64,000 bases of DNA from Maniola hyperantus (GCF_902806685.2 NC_048553.1:1240001-1304000); one strand, 5' to 3'. Positions 9,219 through 20,254 are shown, counted from the stretch's first letter. Numbers and translations: made by a program. The notes: generated by a model not told the origin, from the letters alone.

Positions 9219-12200
9219 TTAACATTGCACAGTTTTTATCAATCTCTTTATAGTACTAACGGACTGGTTATCGCCAAACATTTCAACATAACTCTTCGCT
9301 TTTTCAGCATGCTGTAAAAACAACGATTTGGTTTGCTCAATCGCGTCTGTCTCCGTTATTCTCATCTTTAACTCATCGAAATCTATTGAAGAAACGTTAT
9401 TAACACTTTTTAAACTTTCATATATTTCTGGAGAATCGTTTAACGCGAACAAAACTGGAGCGCTGACAAGGGAAAAGGTATTTTTGTTATTTGATGTGAA
9501 TTTTTGGAGTTCACTTGCTGCTTGCCAAGCTAAACATAAGTGACAACCGAATAAATAAGCCTTTTTCTGATCAGAATTGGTCTTACCAGCTAATAACACT
9601 GCACCTTCACAGCCTCTCCCGAATAAAGAACCTCCGTTATACATAGTCCGTAATGTCCACTCTTTTTCCGGTGAACCTAACATATTTTTTACATCTAACG
9701 GTATCGTCTCACAACTGATTTTGAAGTTGTCTTCATTTCTTTTTACCGGTCTTCCTGGTAACGGTAAGTTTTGATCATCACGAGGCCCAAAGAACTCTCC
9801 TTCGCTCAAATCACGTAATGCTGTTGATATTAAATATGATAAATCCTGGTTCCTTAAACGAGCTAGCATACCGTTCGCTGTAACGAGAAGGTAATCGCCG
9901 ATTAAAATGGCGATTTTGTTAGCAAATATTGATGTTTCTTTAGTCTTGTCTCGTTCTTCGAACGGTATGTTTAGTAAGCCTTTGTGTATGTAATGGCCTG
10001 TGCGTATCATTTCTGTTAATTCAGCCAGCATTCGTTGCTTCTCTGTTACCGTGGTGGCTTCTAAGGAGTATGTGGATGGACTGATGGCTTTGGAGAGCAG
10101 TAAAATGATGAGTCCCCAGGGCTGCAGGTTGTTTTGCTCATTATAGAGTACAGTTTTCGCCGTCTTCATTATTGGGTGGTTGCTGTCTACCTAGAAGAAT
10201 AATTTAACTATAATACTTCATAGAAACTTGCATTTTGGGATAGTGGTACATGAAAATTATATTGAAACTAGACTTCCATGAATTTTTTAGTGTGAATTAT
10301 AGATTTTAAAAAATCATGTGGAACCTACTTTTCCCAAGATCAACAGTAGCCTATCTCTATCACTCTCTAGGTTTTCAAATCTATTTATGCAAAAACACGA
10401 GGGCCCATTGAGAGGTGATTGAAGAACAAACCAAAAACAAACACTTTCCCATTTATAATAAGAGTAGTGATCAATCAAGAATTACTTAGAACACAATAAC
10501 TTATTTCAGGCCAGATCTTTTTATCTAATTAAGGTTGAACTGAGGAAAAAAACATGTTTTACAGGTTTTGTATTACAAATTATTACATAATTAAAAAATT
10601 TTTTTATTCAAAACTATTACAAAAGTTATTTGAATAGACAAATAAATCAGGCCAAGAAGAACTAACAAGAAACTTGTGAATTGCAAGTACAATATGGCTA
10701 GACTACAATGCATTTGTTTGACCTTCCATCACTTCACAACGGACCAACGTATAGTTAAAGAACTGGAGAGTGACATAAGCTACTTTTTAACTCAGAAAAT
10801 TAAATAGTTCCCATGGGATTTTTAAAAACCTAAATCTACATGCGTGAAGTTGCAGGCACCAGCTATTATCAGAATAATTTGATACATGTTTCACAGTTGA
10901 ACGATCTATGTAATATGTGCAGTACTTACATGTAACAAAGAAACTGCAAGGTGATTTTAATTAGCATGAAAATGATCTCATTGAAACTAAATTAACCTTG
11001 CAAACATAATTCTCTTGGATTTACCTTTCTATATTATTGCTAACTACTAAGTTGACATTAAAAATTTAATAAAATGTACTTAAATTTGGCCTCCAAATAA
11101 CCTTTACTAATATTATAACTACAAAAGTGTGTCTGTCTGTCTGCTACATTTGCACTCTGCTACATCATCAAGATCATGATCAACCCATCGCTGGCTCACT
11201 ACAGAGCACGGGTCTCCTCTCAGAGTAGGAAGGGTTTTGGCCATAGTCTACCACGCTGGCCATGCGCTTATTGGCAGACTTCACACACCTTTGAGAAGAT
11301 TATAAAGAACTCTCAGGCATGCAGTTTTCTTCACAATATTTTCCTTCACCGTTAAAGCATGTGATATTTAATTACTTTATTTTATTTTTTTATTTATTAT
11401 TATTAAACTTATAAAAATAACATATTATTCCTGCTACATTCAGTGCCACAAAAACCACAGTCGGTTTTACTGAGCACTGTGGTTTTTATGCACTTAAAAC
11501 GCACATAACTCTGAAAAGTTGGAGGTACCCAGGATTGAACCCCAATTAGGAGGCGGACGTCTTCACTTACTTTTAACTAATTTGACCTTTGGTAGACAGT
11601 TAGCTTACATTACATCACATGGACTTGGCTGCTTTGTTCCGGCATATTAAAGAGATCCCTCTGGATTTTCCAAAATGTAAATCCACATTTAGGAAGTCGC
11701 TGGTATTTTGAACAAACATAACTAACTTGTATCCCAGACACAGATATCAGATATCTAAGACTACTTTTTATCCCAGAAAATCAAATAGCTCTAAATTCCC
11801 CACAGGACTTCAAAAATCTAAATCCCGTAGACAAAGTCCAAGTCCTATATCATCAAGTTTAACAATTTATAATGTACCTACTTAAATCTAGCCTCCAAGC
11901 TGATGAGTAACTAAAATTATTATTATTTTATTTTAAAACTTGTATTTATAAGGAAAATCCTTGTATTTATCATGTTAACCTTCCATATTACATAATCTAT
12001 GTACTACTGTTTATGTTCGAACTAAGGTAAGTATATTTAACTATAGCTTTTGAAGTAAAGTACATTTAAAAATAGGACATACTCATATTTTTTTCTTACC
12101 AAAATGTTTACAAAGTATTATGAAATAGTTATTGAAAATAAAGTGTTTATGACTAAAAATCTAATGAAAATACTATCACAAGATTAAGACTGCTTTAGGA

Positions 12201-12522
12201 ATTCTATTGGATAGATGTTTGAATAGATTACTAGCCGTTCTAACCTTATTAGATAACACTAAGATAAAAAAAAAATGCTTACAATTTTTCGTAAGTGCAT
12301 GGCCAAATTCGCAAATTCGTCACTAAGAAGCCATCGCAAATTCATGAAGGAGGTCGGATATCCAACAATTTTTTCTGCTTCTCGTATCACCTTGCTCCAT
12401 TGAGGCACTGGAGGTCGAAATAAAAACTCTTCCTGGGTCACATTGTTCAAGGTACTTTCGACCCTAATTTGCTCACACAATAAACTAGTTCTACGTAAAT
12501 GTCGAATCATAGCGTACGACAT
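9219..12522 (-). CDS. PDSS2 paralogue, complete two-exon gene
   Basis: Exon 1 is 12522-12283 (ATG, 80 codons). Donor GTAAGC follows ..MHLRKI. Exon 2 is 10190-9219 after acceptor TTCTAG, opening VDSNHPIMKTAKTVL and ending KTVQC-TAA. The intron is phase 0 and the protein 403 aa, close to the usual PDSS2 length of about 400. The basic start MSYAMIRHLRRTSLL looks like a mitochondrial presequence. PDSS2 blocks follow in order: WSKVIREAEKIVGYP, LLSDEFANLAMHLRKI, LIILLLSKA, LAELTEMIRTGHYIHK, FANKIAILIGDYLL, WTLRTMYNGGSLFGRGCEGA and YLFGCHLCLAWQAASEL. Asp-rich catalytic motifs are absent, as in the family. Role by homology: non-catalytic partner in ubiquinone side-chain synthesis. Its single large second exon covers what is split into three exons in the + copy at 32-3300, and its sequence is the more diverged. 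No frameshift or stop is seen, so it looks functional. Confidence 0.9.
11161..11568 (-). repeat. SINE family A with internal insertion
   Basis: The 3' body (CTACCACGCTGGCCATGCGC, CCTTCACCGTTAAAGCATGT) and the tRNA-like head remnant are separated by about 130 extra bases (11373-11505). The insertion ends in a hairpin, so the SINE was hit after it inserted. Confidence 0.6.
11438..11496. other. perfect-stem hairpin inside the interrupted SINE
   Basis: GTGCCACAAAAACCACAG faces CTGTGGTTTTTATGCAC across an 18-nt or so loop. Probably the residue of a small palindromic element. Confidence 0.5.
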
Positions 12523-12720
12523 ATTGTATTATATATTTCAAAACACTATTATGAACAGTTCGCAATGAGTTTCAGTCACGTTTTAATATTTTTCCAATTA
12601 AAAACAGAAATAAACGCGCCTTACGTTCTGACGATTATGTCATACTTTAATTTGACGTTTGGAGGTTGCGTTCGGAAACTCAAATGTCAAACACTTATCA
12701 CTTCAGTTCATTAATATCGA
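12523..12720 (-). promoter_or_regulatory. 5' flank of the - PDSS2 paralogue
   Basis: Immediately upstream of the ATG at 12522. No TATA box at a convincing distance can be assigned. The stretch is AT-rich and not repeat-like, so the promoter and 5' UTR are inferred to be here by position only. Confidence 0.3.
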
Positions 12721-12799
12721 ATAAGGTTTTCTTTTGTTTTTCCACCGATTTATAGGTAGTTAACTAAATCTTTAAACTATAATTATAGTTTAAAGTTTT

Positions 12800-12945
12800 A
12801 GTTACTATAGTCTAATTAGACTACAGTAACTAAATCAATGAATAAAAATATTATTTATTTTCATACCTTGATTATAATATAAACCCAAATCAAAATTAGG
12901 CTAGGAATTTACTATCTAGTAAATTTCTAGCCTAATTTTGGTTAG
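12800..12945. repeat. two long AT-rich palindromes
   Basis: GTTACTATAGTCTAATTAG continues as its own complement to about 12834. At 12891-12942 AAAATTAGGCTAGGAATTTA is mirrored by TAAATTTCTAGCCTAATTTT. They are probably small palindromic insertions. Confidence 0.5.
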
Positions 12946-13008
12946 GGTAATCTTAAAAGGATAGGTACCTACCTAGTTATTAAGGTCGATGTCGACTGCC
13001 GAGGTGAC

Positions 13009-13340
13009 GAAGGTCGATGTTAACTACGGAGTTACGGAATTCCATGTCGGCTGTCGTGGTAAAGGAAGTCGATATCAACTGTCATGGTAACCAAAGTCTA
13101 TGTCGACTGTCCTGGTAACGAAGGTCGATGTCGACTGTCGAGACAACGAAGGTCGATGTTAACTACGGAGTTACGGAATTCCATGTCGGCTGTCGTGGTA
13201 AAGGAAGTCGATATCAACTGTCATGGTAACAAAAGTCTATGTCGACTGTCCAGGTAACGAAGGTCGATGTCGACTGTCGAGACAACGAAGTTACATGTTG
13301 ACTGTCGACATCTAACTTCGTTGTCTCGAAGGTCGATATC
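13009..13340. repeat. minisatellite with 139-bp higher-order unit
   Basis: Related units of about 28 bp, each with a core like AAGGTCGATGTCGACTGTC, form a higher-order block repeated at 13010 and 13149 (period 139), with only a few differences between blocks. A reversed unit (GACTGTCGACATC...CTTCGTTGTCTCGAAGG) closes the array near 13300-13340. No coding frame. Confidence 0.85.
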
Positions 13341-14416
13341 CTTCCCTATAAGTAGGTAACAGGTTCGATTTTGGTATTTCTCAGAGCAATTCAATATGGG
13401 TTTCATTATCATTCAGAACATTTGACGAGGACATTTTACAAGCATAGCTAGTATAGCTTACCTAAAGTAGGTAACTATAGGTAGGTACCTATCTACTTAC
13501 CTGTTGAACTTTTTGTAAGTTGTAACAGATTCACGTTTATTTTGGAATACCTACATATACCTACTTATGTAAGTATTCCAAAGCTAATCGGGTGAAGCTA
13601 GAGCAGGTTAACTAAGTAGTTTTTATATTATAAATACAATCATGACAAAATTCAATACAATATAACTAGGTGCATAGCTAATGCATTAGGCGATAGCCAT
13701 TTAGTTAAAAAGGGTAGGTAATAGTTTCCTAGCCGTTTTAAAAACAAGCAAAATAAGTCGGTTTACCGAGAAAACTAAACGGCAATTGGGTATTTTATTT
13801 AGATTTTATCAGCGTTTTAAACGTATGCTAATAAATACCGGGGTACTGAACGTTAGCGCTTCCACGCCGGACGCGGGCCAATCACGTGTCTGCGCGCCAT
13901 AATTCAAAAATAGAAGGGTCAAGAGGCCCCTGGCGAAGACGGTGGCTCGACCGTAGCAATTAAAAATAAAAGCGGTGTGTAATTTGTTGGCAGTTTATGT
14001 TGGGCCGTGGCACTGGCGGGCGGCCGCAAAAGGAATAACAAGCTTGCATTTGCATTTTGATCGGCGCTCTGCTGATTGAGTGAAGCGTGGAGTTTCTCGA
14101 AATCGCGACTATGTACAAATACTTACTTACTACGTCTGATTTTATATGGGAAATAATCTCGATCTTCGAAAATCGAAATACAAATTATTTATGCATTGGG
14201 ATGTAGTTGGATGGAACAACAATAGAACGATTTAATAAAACCTGCATCAATCATTATTACAATCTCAATTGTTGTGATTGGCTGAATTTACGGATTCTTG
14301 TTGCAACAATGCATTGTAGCCAATAGTGGGCGAGCGTCAACCAATCAGAGTTGATTGCGATCGTGACATTGTAGCTGTCATTCTACCGCAATTGAGCTGC
14401 TGGACGATGTAAACTA
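13341..14416. other. non-repetitive intergenic DNA with GC-richer island
   Basis: 13850-14110 is clearly richer in G+C, with CpG words (CGCCGGACGCGGGCC, GGCGGGCGGCCGC), and matches none of the repeats seen elsewhere in the window. No ORF or splice pair. It could be conserved regulatory sequence, but that needs comparison with other species. Confidence 0.35.
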
Positions 14417-14607
14417 CGATTAGGTACAAAGCCCAGCCGCGTACAGGCGTGGTGCTACATAATACCGCGAGGTGCAGATACCAATTAGCGGTAATAGCTC
14501 GCTGCACGCCCCCGCTCCGCTCCGCTCCGCTCCGCTCCGCTCCGCTCCGCTCCGCTCTCTACGCCTTCTAATCACGAACCAGTCGCACCGGAATTTACTT
14601 AGAATTC
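14417..14607 (+). repeat. copy 1 of a local duplication, with (CCGCT)n expansion
   Basis: Shares CGATTAGGTACAAAGCCCAG, GCGGTAATAGCTCGCTGCAC and AATCACGAACCAGTCGCACC with 15152-15342. Around 14513-14556 the pentamer CCGCT is repeated about nine times, against about two in the other copy. Confidence 0.8.
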
Positions 14608-14797
14608 ATACTAAGTACATATCAGCCTAGACAAATCGACACAAAATTAGGACAGAAGGACAGACAGACTCATGCTAAGCTGATTCCTAGCTCCATGAAC
14701 GGACTGAACGAAACTAATGAATATTTTACTACGAAACCCTAAAATGCACCAGTGTCCAGTGTCTGTGTGTATGTCTGTCACGTTTTCACAGTTTAGA

Positions 14798-14973
14798 TTT
14801 TTTTTAAAAAGAATATTAGCCATGCTAATCAGGATTAATATTCTCTTTTCCCCTCCAACTAAGCGTAAAACTTGTGCTAGGAGTAAGTACGACAATAGTG
14901 CAACGGGTGGGGTTTGAACCGCCGACCTTTCGGAATTCAGTCCGCTCCTCAACCGTTGAGCTATTGAGGCTCG
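14798..14973 (-). repeat. SINE family B (tRNA-derived)
   Basis: Minus strand: head GAGCCTCAATAGCTCAACGG, B box GGCGGTTCAAACCCCACCC, body GTACTTACTCCTAGCACAAG, and a 3' end around TTAGCATGGCTAATATTCTT plus A-run. Other copies are at 22273, 22918, 29620, 37891 and 53297. Confidence 0.75.
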
Positions 14974-15151
14974 ATAAAACTTAAAAAAACTTGAAAAAAA
15001 ATTTAAGTAGAGTAGAGCATTGAGCAATGCAGTTTGTCGGTGTAGGTCCTACAGGGGTGACAGAATATGACATCCCTGTAGGATCTTCTTATGTTGCCTT
15101 TGTGACCAAACCCCTCTACTTATTTAAAAAAAAATGATTAAAAAAAACCTT

Positions 15152-15342
15152 CGATTAGGTACAAAGCCCAGCCGAGTACAGGGCGTGGTGCTATATTATA
15201 ATATCCCCACAATCCACAGTACCGCGAAGTGCAGACAGCAATTAGCGGTAATAGCTCGCTGCACGCCCCCGGTCCGCTCCGCTCTCTACGCCTTCTAATC
15301 ACGAACCAGTCGCACCGGAATTTACTTAGAATCCATACTTAA
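15152..15342 (+). repeat. copy 2 of the local duplication
   Basis: Same order of words as 14417-14607, about 735 bp downstream. It carries about 20 extra bases after GGTGCTA and has an unexpanded pentamer tract. Confidence 0.8.
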
Positions 15343-15589
15343 TATTGCAAGTCCGACAGTAACTGTGTCTGTGTGTTTGTATGTAACCTTTTCACGCCTA
15401 AACCGCTGCACCGATTTAGATAAACTTGGCAATGATGGCTTGCATCCTGGAGATGGGTATATAAATAAATAGATAAATAGATAATGCCGTGATTTTGGCA
15501 CGGCGCGTGCGCGTGAATTTAGGTTTTCTAAAAAAACCTAAAACCGTGGGCATTGGCTGTGGTTTAATTTTCTGGGATAAAACGCTACT

Positions 15590-16140
15590 ATAAAATAAAT
15601 AAAAAATCTGTTTTTGAATGTACAGGTAAAGCCCTTTCATTTGATACCCCACTTGATATAGTTATCTTACATTGAAAATTGAAAACTACTTAATTAATAT
15701 TTTCGCTCAACGGTTGAGCCTTGCCGTTCAGCGAGGTAATAGCGCCAGTGTTTTGGGCACAATGCCCATAAATGACCATTTGGACGGCGTATATTTTTTG
15801 TAAATATACCTAAATGTTTAAGTGATAAGTTTTTTCTGTATGCATATACTATATATAGTTTTTTTTGTGAAATAAATAAATTATAGTAGATTTTCAAAAG
15901 GAGTATTCGTTGAAGAACACATTTAATTTTTTTTTGTGATGTACCTAACCACAAATTCACGGTTTTCGGGTTTATTCCTTTACTTGTGCTATAAGACCTA
16001 CCTACCAAATTTCATGATTCTAGGTCAACGGGAAGTAGGTACCCTATAGGTTTCCTTGGCAGACGCGACAGACGGACAGAGAGACAACAAAGTGACACTA
16101 TAAGGGTTCCTTTTCCTTTTGAGGTATGGATCCCTAAAAA
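15590..16140 (-). repeat. family F repeat interrupted by a second element
   Basis: Flanks match the repeats at 21813-22262 and 27393-27828: TTTCATTTGATACCCCACTT on one side, AAATTTCATGATTCTAGGTC and the closing GGTTCC..CCTTTTGAGGTA on the other. About 15702-15920 is foreign to them. It opens TCGCTCAACGGTTGAGCC and includes GGTAATAGCGCCAGTGTTTT. Apparent ORFs here are accidental. Confidence 0.6.
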
Positions 16141-16869
16141 GAAAAAAAATCAGAAATCCCACCCGTACGAAGCCAGGGCGAGACAGCTAGTGTACTTGTG
16201 AAATTAAATGAGGCAATAAATATGCATAGAACATTATTTTTGAAAGGGTTTAAAACCTGGTAGGTACCTACCTATCTACTCCGTCGAAGGGTAAATTGCT
16301 TCTTGAGTCATTATTCTCAATCGCCAATCCTGTCCGTTTGAAACAAATTATTTATTAAAGCCCTTAGACAGAAAGAGATAATGATATACATAGTTTAAGA
16401 AAAGGACACTCTCTCTCCCCTCGCGTCGTTTCCCTATTGACGATCTCCAACCCGCGGGACTTATGATCTTAAGAAAAGATAGGGAAGCGGGTGGATGAGG
16501 AAGGCGGAGGACCGTGTGTAGTGGCGCGCGCTCGGGATGTCCAGCAGTGGACGCAAGCAGACTGATTGTTTTTTTTTTTAATTTTGTAATCCACACGCAG
16601 GCACGAGCTCGCGTCTTTCTGCGGGTCTGTGAATGAAGGTCTAATGGACGCTCGGAATTAATACAAAATGAAATCGGGCATAATGAGTTACATGGGCTAT
16701 GGCTATCACGATTGCAGCATCGACGAGTCGCGGAAGGCTTTGTTCCCGAGGTCGACGACCCGCGACGTTTTAGTAATTAAAATGGACTTTTGTTCTTGTT
16801 TCGAAGAAGTTTAGCCTAATGGAACATTAATGCGAACCTCCGAAAGTTATTTTTAGGGTACCGTATTTC
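16141..16869. other. intergenic DNA with a GC-richer unique stretch
   Basis: 16590-16790 (CACGAGCTCGCGTCTTTCTG, CGACGAGTCGCGGAAGGC) is not like the repeats of this window and has no ORF. Possible regulatory sequence, unproven. Confidence 0.3.
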
Positions 16870-17348
16870 CAGAGCGGTGATAGCCTAGTGGTTAAGACCG
16901 GTTGTATCGTTGAGTCACATTTCCGTGAGTATAACACTGTGACACAACGGGAAAAAAATCCTGTTGAGTCCTAGTGTGACACAAGAATAATTTTATTTTC
17001 CCGATGAGTCACATACGTGTGTACCTACTAACAGTCTGAATGAACATGATTTTTTTCTTATTGTGTCACAGTGTGACTCAACGGGAACAACCCGTTAAGG
17101 GGTGATAAGAGTTAAGACGTCAGCCTCATATTCGGGAGGTCGGGGTTCGATGCCGGGCACACATGCTCTAACTTCTCGGGATATGTGCGTTTTAAGCAAA
17201 TAATAATTATCACTTGCTTTAACGGTGAAGGAAAACATCGTGAGGAAACCTGAGAGTTCTCCATAATGTTCTCAAAGGTGTGTAAAGTCTGCCAATCCGT
17301 ACTAAGCCATGCATGATGCAGCGTGTGGGTGGATGGGTTGATCATGAT
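16870..17348 (+). repeat. SINE family A split by a nested insertion
   Basis: Head GGTGATAGCCTAGTGGTTAA at 16874 is followed by about 200 foreign bases (16895-17098), after which the head restarts (GGTGATAAGAGTTAAGACGT). The SINE then runs on through TTTAACGGTGAAGGAAAACA to a GGATGGGTTGATCATGATAA tail. The repeated head suggests a duplication during the insertion. Confidence 0.65.
16895..17098. mobile_element. insertion with repeated TGAGTCACA motifs
   Basis: Contains CGTTGAGTCACAT near its left end, ACTGTGACACAACGGG, CTGTTGAGTCCTAGTGTGAC, CCCGATGAGTCACAT, and CAGTGTGACTCAACGGG at its right end. The outer words are inverted relative to each other, so this may be a short TIR element built from the same motif. 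Confidence 0.45.
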
Positions 17349-17389
17349 AATGATTATAATCTCCAGAGAAGAAAAGGACCTTACAAAAA

Positions 17390-17830
17390 CCCTTTATGGA
17401 TTACTTCATTGTCTGTCTGTCTGTCGAGTCTGTCAAGACCGTCAAGGGAATCAAAACCTATAGTGTAGTACTACCTATATAACCTACTTACCGTTGACCT
17501 AGAATAGTGAAATCTGATCGTTTCGTCGCGTCGTCGCGTTATAATTATCACCACTATATTATCTTACAAATCTAACACTATACCAGACAATCAATAAGAG
17601 TAATTTATTACCTATTTTGAATAAATCATTTGACTTTGACTTTGACTTTGATCTGAGAGTGAAACGGAAAACCATGAATTTGTGAATACATCATTAAAAA
17701 CCCAAACCCAACCATGAAATACATCATTAAAAAATGTGTTGTTTCGTGTTCTACGATGGTACGGAACCTTACGTGTGCAAGTCCAACTCGGACTTGATCG
17801 GTTTTTTAATAAAAGCCATCACTCATTCTC
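17390..17830 (+). repeat. family F repeat, diverged
   Basis: Words ATTGTCTGTCTGTCTGTCGA, TTGACCTAGAATAGTGAAAT, GTTTCGTGTTCTACGATGGT and CGTGTGCAAGTCCAACTCGG match the order in the copy at 21813. The middle is replaced by about 100 unrelated bases. Confidence 0.45.
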
Positions 17831-18149
17831 TATTAGACGGTCTTCATTTTTGAGTTATTAAAGTCCGAGCTTTTGTTTCAAATGTGGGCGGCGTTGATAC
17901 CTACCTTCAATACTTAAAGAAAAACTAATGAACCTTCTATAGTTTAGTCAAATCTAAAAAACACGGCTTGCTTTAACATTGTTTTTAGTTCAGTTAAAGG
18001 TCCTATAATGACTGCATATTTCAAGTAAAACAAATCAATTGGCCCCGTGTCATATCAGGAAGACAGCATCAAGACCGGGAGCCGCAGCAGAAACAGCTGA
18101 AAACGGCAAGCGGCGCAATTAGTATGCCTCTCTTATAGAGAGTTACATT
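17831..18149. other. intergenic DNA, nothing recognised
   Basis: No feature seen apart from the approach to the LINE tail that follows. Confidence 0.3.
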
Positions 18150-18410
18150 TTTGTGCCGTTTGCCGTGGAGACCCTGGGGCCATGGAGTCTTAGTGCTAAA
18201 AATTTTTTACGAGACATTTCACCGCGATTAATAGCCTCAACTGGTGACAGAAGGGCTGGCTCATTTTTTGCGCAGCGGATCAGCCTGGCTGTCCAGCGCG
18301 GAAATGCAGCCAGTATTCTTGGCACCATTCCACGCGGTCATGATTTATATAGTAATTAGATAAGGCTAGCTTTAAGTTTTATTGTATTAAAAAAAAAAAA
18401 AAAAAAAAAC
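18150..18410 (+). pseudogene. LINE 3' end with poly(A)
   Basis: The + strand reads RRAGSFFAQRISLAVQRGNA followed by ASILGTIPRGHDLYSN and a stop, a LINE ORF2 C-terminus. After it come a short 3' UTR and a run of about 20 A (18389-18409). The same segment lies reversed at 51306-51550. A 5'-truncated copy. Confidence 0.7.
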
Positions 18411-18710
18411 AAATAACTAACGTACAAACAAACAAATAACTAAATAAATCTAAAAAAAAAAGTAAAACAAATAGTATAGTACCTTGGTAACACCAGATTT
18501 ATGGACCTACCTAGCTATGGTAAATTAGATTCAAAATAGTTTGTGACGTCGAAATTTTGTACCCAGTCTTAATATAGGCAGTTAGGGGCTTTTTGTTTCA
18601 AGTAGATCTAGGTAACAAATAACAAAGTTATTTAGCACTAAGTATAAGTAATAGAGAAAAACTAGCGTTTCTTCATCATCATAGTAAGTAGGTATATATT
18701 CAGACGAGCT

Positions 18711-18941
18711 CATCAGGCTCACGACTTCGTCCGCGTGGACTAGACAAATTTGAAACCCTTATTTCACTCCCTTGGGGGTTAAATTTTCAAAAATCCTTAC
18801 TTAGCGGATGCCTACGTCATAATAGCTATCTGCATGCCAAATTTCAGCCCGATCCGCCCAATAGTTAGAACTGTGCGTTGATAGATCAGTCAGTCAGTCA
18901 ATCAGTCACCTTCTCCTTTTATATACCTACATATTTAGATG
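18711..18941 (-). mobile_element. Helitron-like element, family H1
   Basis: CTTCGTCCGCGTGGACTAGA, TTAGCGGATGCCTACGTCAT, CAAATTTCAGCCCGATCCGC and the GTCAGTCAGTCA tract in family order. The CTAG end is degraded to GCTCACGACTTC. Confidence 0.55.
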
Positions 18942-19184
18942 AACACGAAAAATACGATGATTGTTTAATTGACTATATTCGAGACGTTTGTCGAATTCCA
19001 ACAAACGTCTAATTATGATTATCTGATTCTGTAATTCAAAATGGCGGTCATAATTAGGCACACGCCTCAGGCGTTTCGTAATAAGGCATTTTACATTTAA
19101 ATTACAGCCGCAGGCCGTAATAATCGTTTTACAAGATTATAAATTGGATATTAGTTATTAGCTATTTTTGAGTATAAAGTACGG

Positions 19185-19445
19185 GCCTCCTTCCAGAATA
19201 AGAAGGATTTAGGTCATAGTTCGCCACGCTGGCGCTGGTCCAGTGCAGACCGGCAGATTTCACACATCTTTGAAAATATTACCTATAGAGATCTCAAGCA
19301 TGCAGGTTTTCTCACGATGTTTTCCTTCATCGTTAAAGCAAGTGATATTTAATTAAATAGAGGTTGAGCAAAACCGAGTTATAGGTGCGTGCCCAGAATC
19401 GCGACCTCCCGAATAGAATGTCTTAACCATTAGACTATGACGGCT
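19185..19445 (-). repeat. SINE family A, diverged
   Basis: TAGTTCGCCACGCTGGCGCT, TTTCCTTCATCGTTAAAGCA and the head remnant TCTTAACCATTAGACTATGA in family order. Confidence 0.6.
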
Positions 19446-19786
19446 CACGATCTGCCACATAAACCTTTCTTTTATATGACTAAATTAAGGCAGAAATAAA
19501 TATTATGTACTTATCTAGTCTACATATGGGTTAAAATGGGCTATAATGTCGCATATACAACACAATGCCCGCGGATCGGGCCGCGTGCCGCGCTCCGAAT
19601 GGCACATTAGCTTACAATGTACAATGTGCCGCCCTTTGATCACTCACCGCCATCTCGCTATTTAGTACAGGGGGCTATGAGACCAAAAGGTACAGCATTC
19701 TCACAAGGGTTCTCGCATGGTATCCACATGGAGAAATAGTCCTCCTTTGTCAAAATGTCCGTTCTCCCTCATCTTTTATTTATTTA

Positions 19787-19996
19787 CTAGTCTTCACTAC
19801 TTCGTCCGCGTGGATTTAGATTTTTAAAAATCCCGTGGGAACTCTTTGGTTTTCCGGGATAAAAAGTAGCCTATGTCACTCTCCAGGTCTTTAACTATAC
19901 CCATGTAAAAAATCACGTTGCATCGATCCGTTGCTCCGTTGCAACGTGATTGAAGGACAAACAAACACACTTTCGCATTTATAATATGGGTAGTGA
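19787..19996 (-). mobile_element. Helitron-like element, family H2b
   Basis: Minus strand starts TCACTACCCATATTATAAAT and ends CTAG, followed by T. It has the internal inverted words CACGTTGCATCGATCCGTTG and CAACGTGATTGAAGGACAAA. Boundaries fit insertion between A and T. Confidence 0.6.
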
Positions 19997-20254
19997 CTAG
20001 TGATGTAGGTAGTAGGTATATGTAGTTATGTCTGTCCGCTAACTTTAGACGGTTCATCCGTTTAATAATCTTGTATATCAAATATTTGAAAAGAGCAACC
20101 GCCGAGTTTCTTGCTGGTTCTTCCCGGTAGGAAAGGCATTCCGAATCAGTGGTAGATGCATCCGACGATTCGAAAACGAGCACTTGTGAAAGTTTACTTA
20201 AATAAAAAAGATTTTCATTTTAATTTTTGGTGGAAATAGCTTGTTTCCCGGAAA

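Larger units (their letters stand above)
10191..12282 (-). other. intron of the - PDSS2 paralogue
   Basis: 2,092 bp, GTAAGC...TTCTAG. It contains Helitron-like remnants (words such as CATGGGATTTTTAAAAACCT near 10812, and 11630-11835) and the SINE A copy at 11161-11568. Otherwise AT-rich with no further exon seen. Confidence 0.7.

Noticed and set aside
10169..10169. internal Met as start of a one-exon PDSS2 paralogue
   Set aside because: The conserved NHP motif just upstream, the acceptor at 10191 and the matching exon at 12283-12522 show that the true start is at 12522.
13009..13340. CRISPR-like array
   Set aside because: The units follow each other without unique spacers, and the host is an animal. 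It is a minisatellite.
15694..16008. 104-codon open frame on -
   Set aside because: It spans the junction between a family F repeat and its insertion, so it is accidental.
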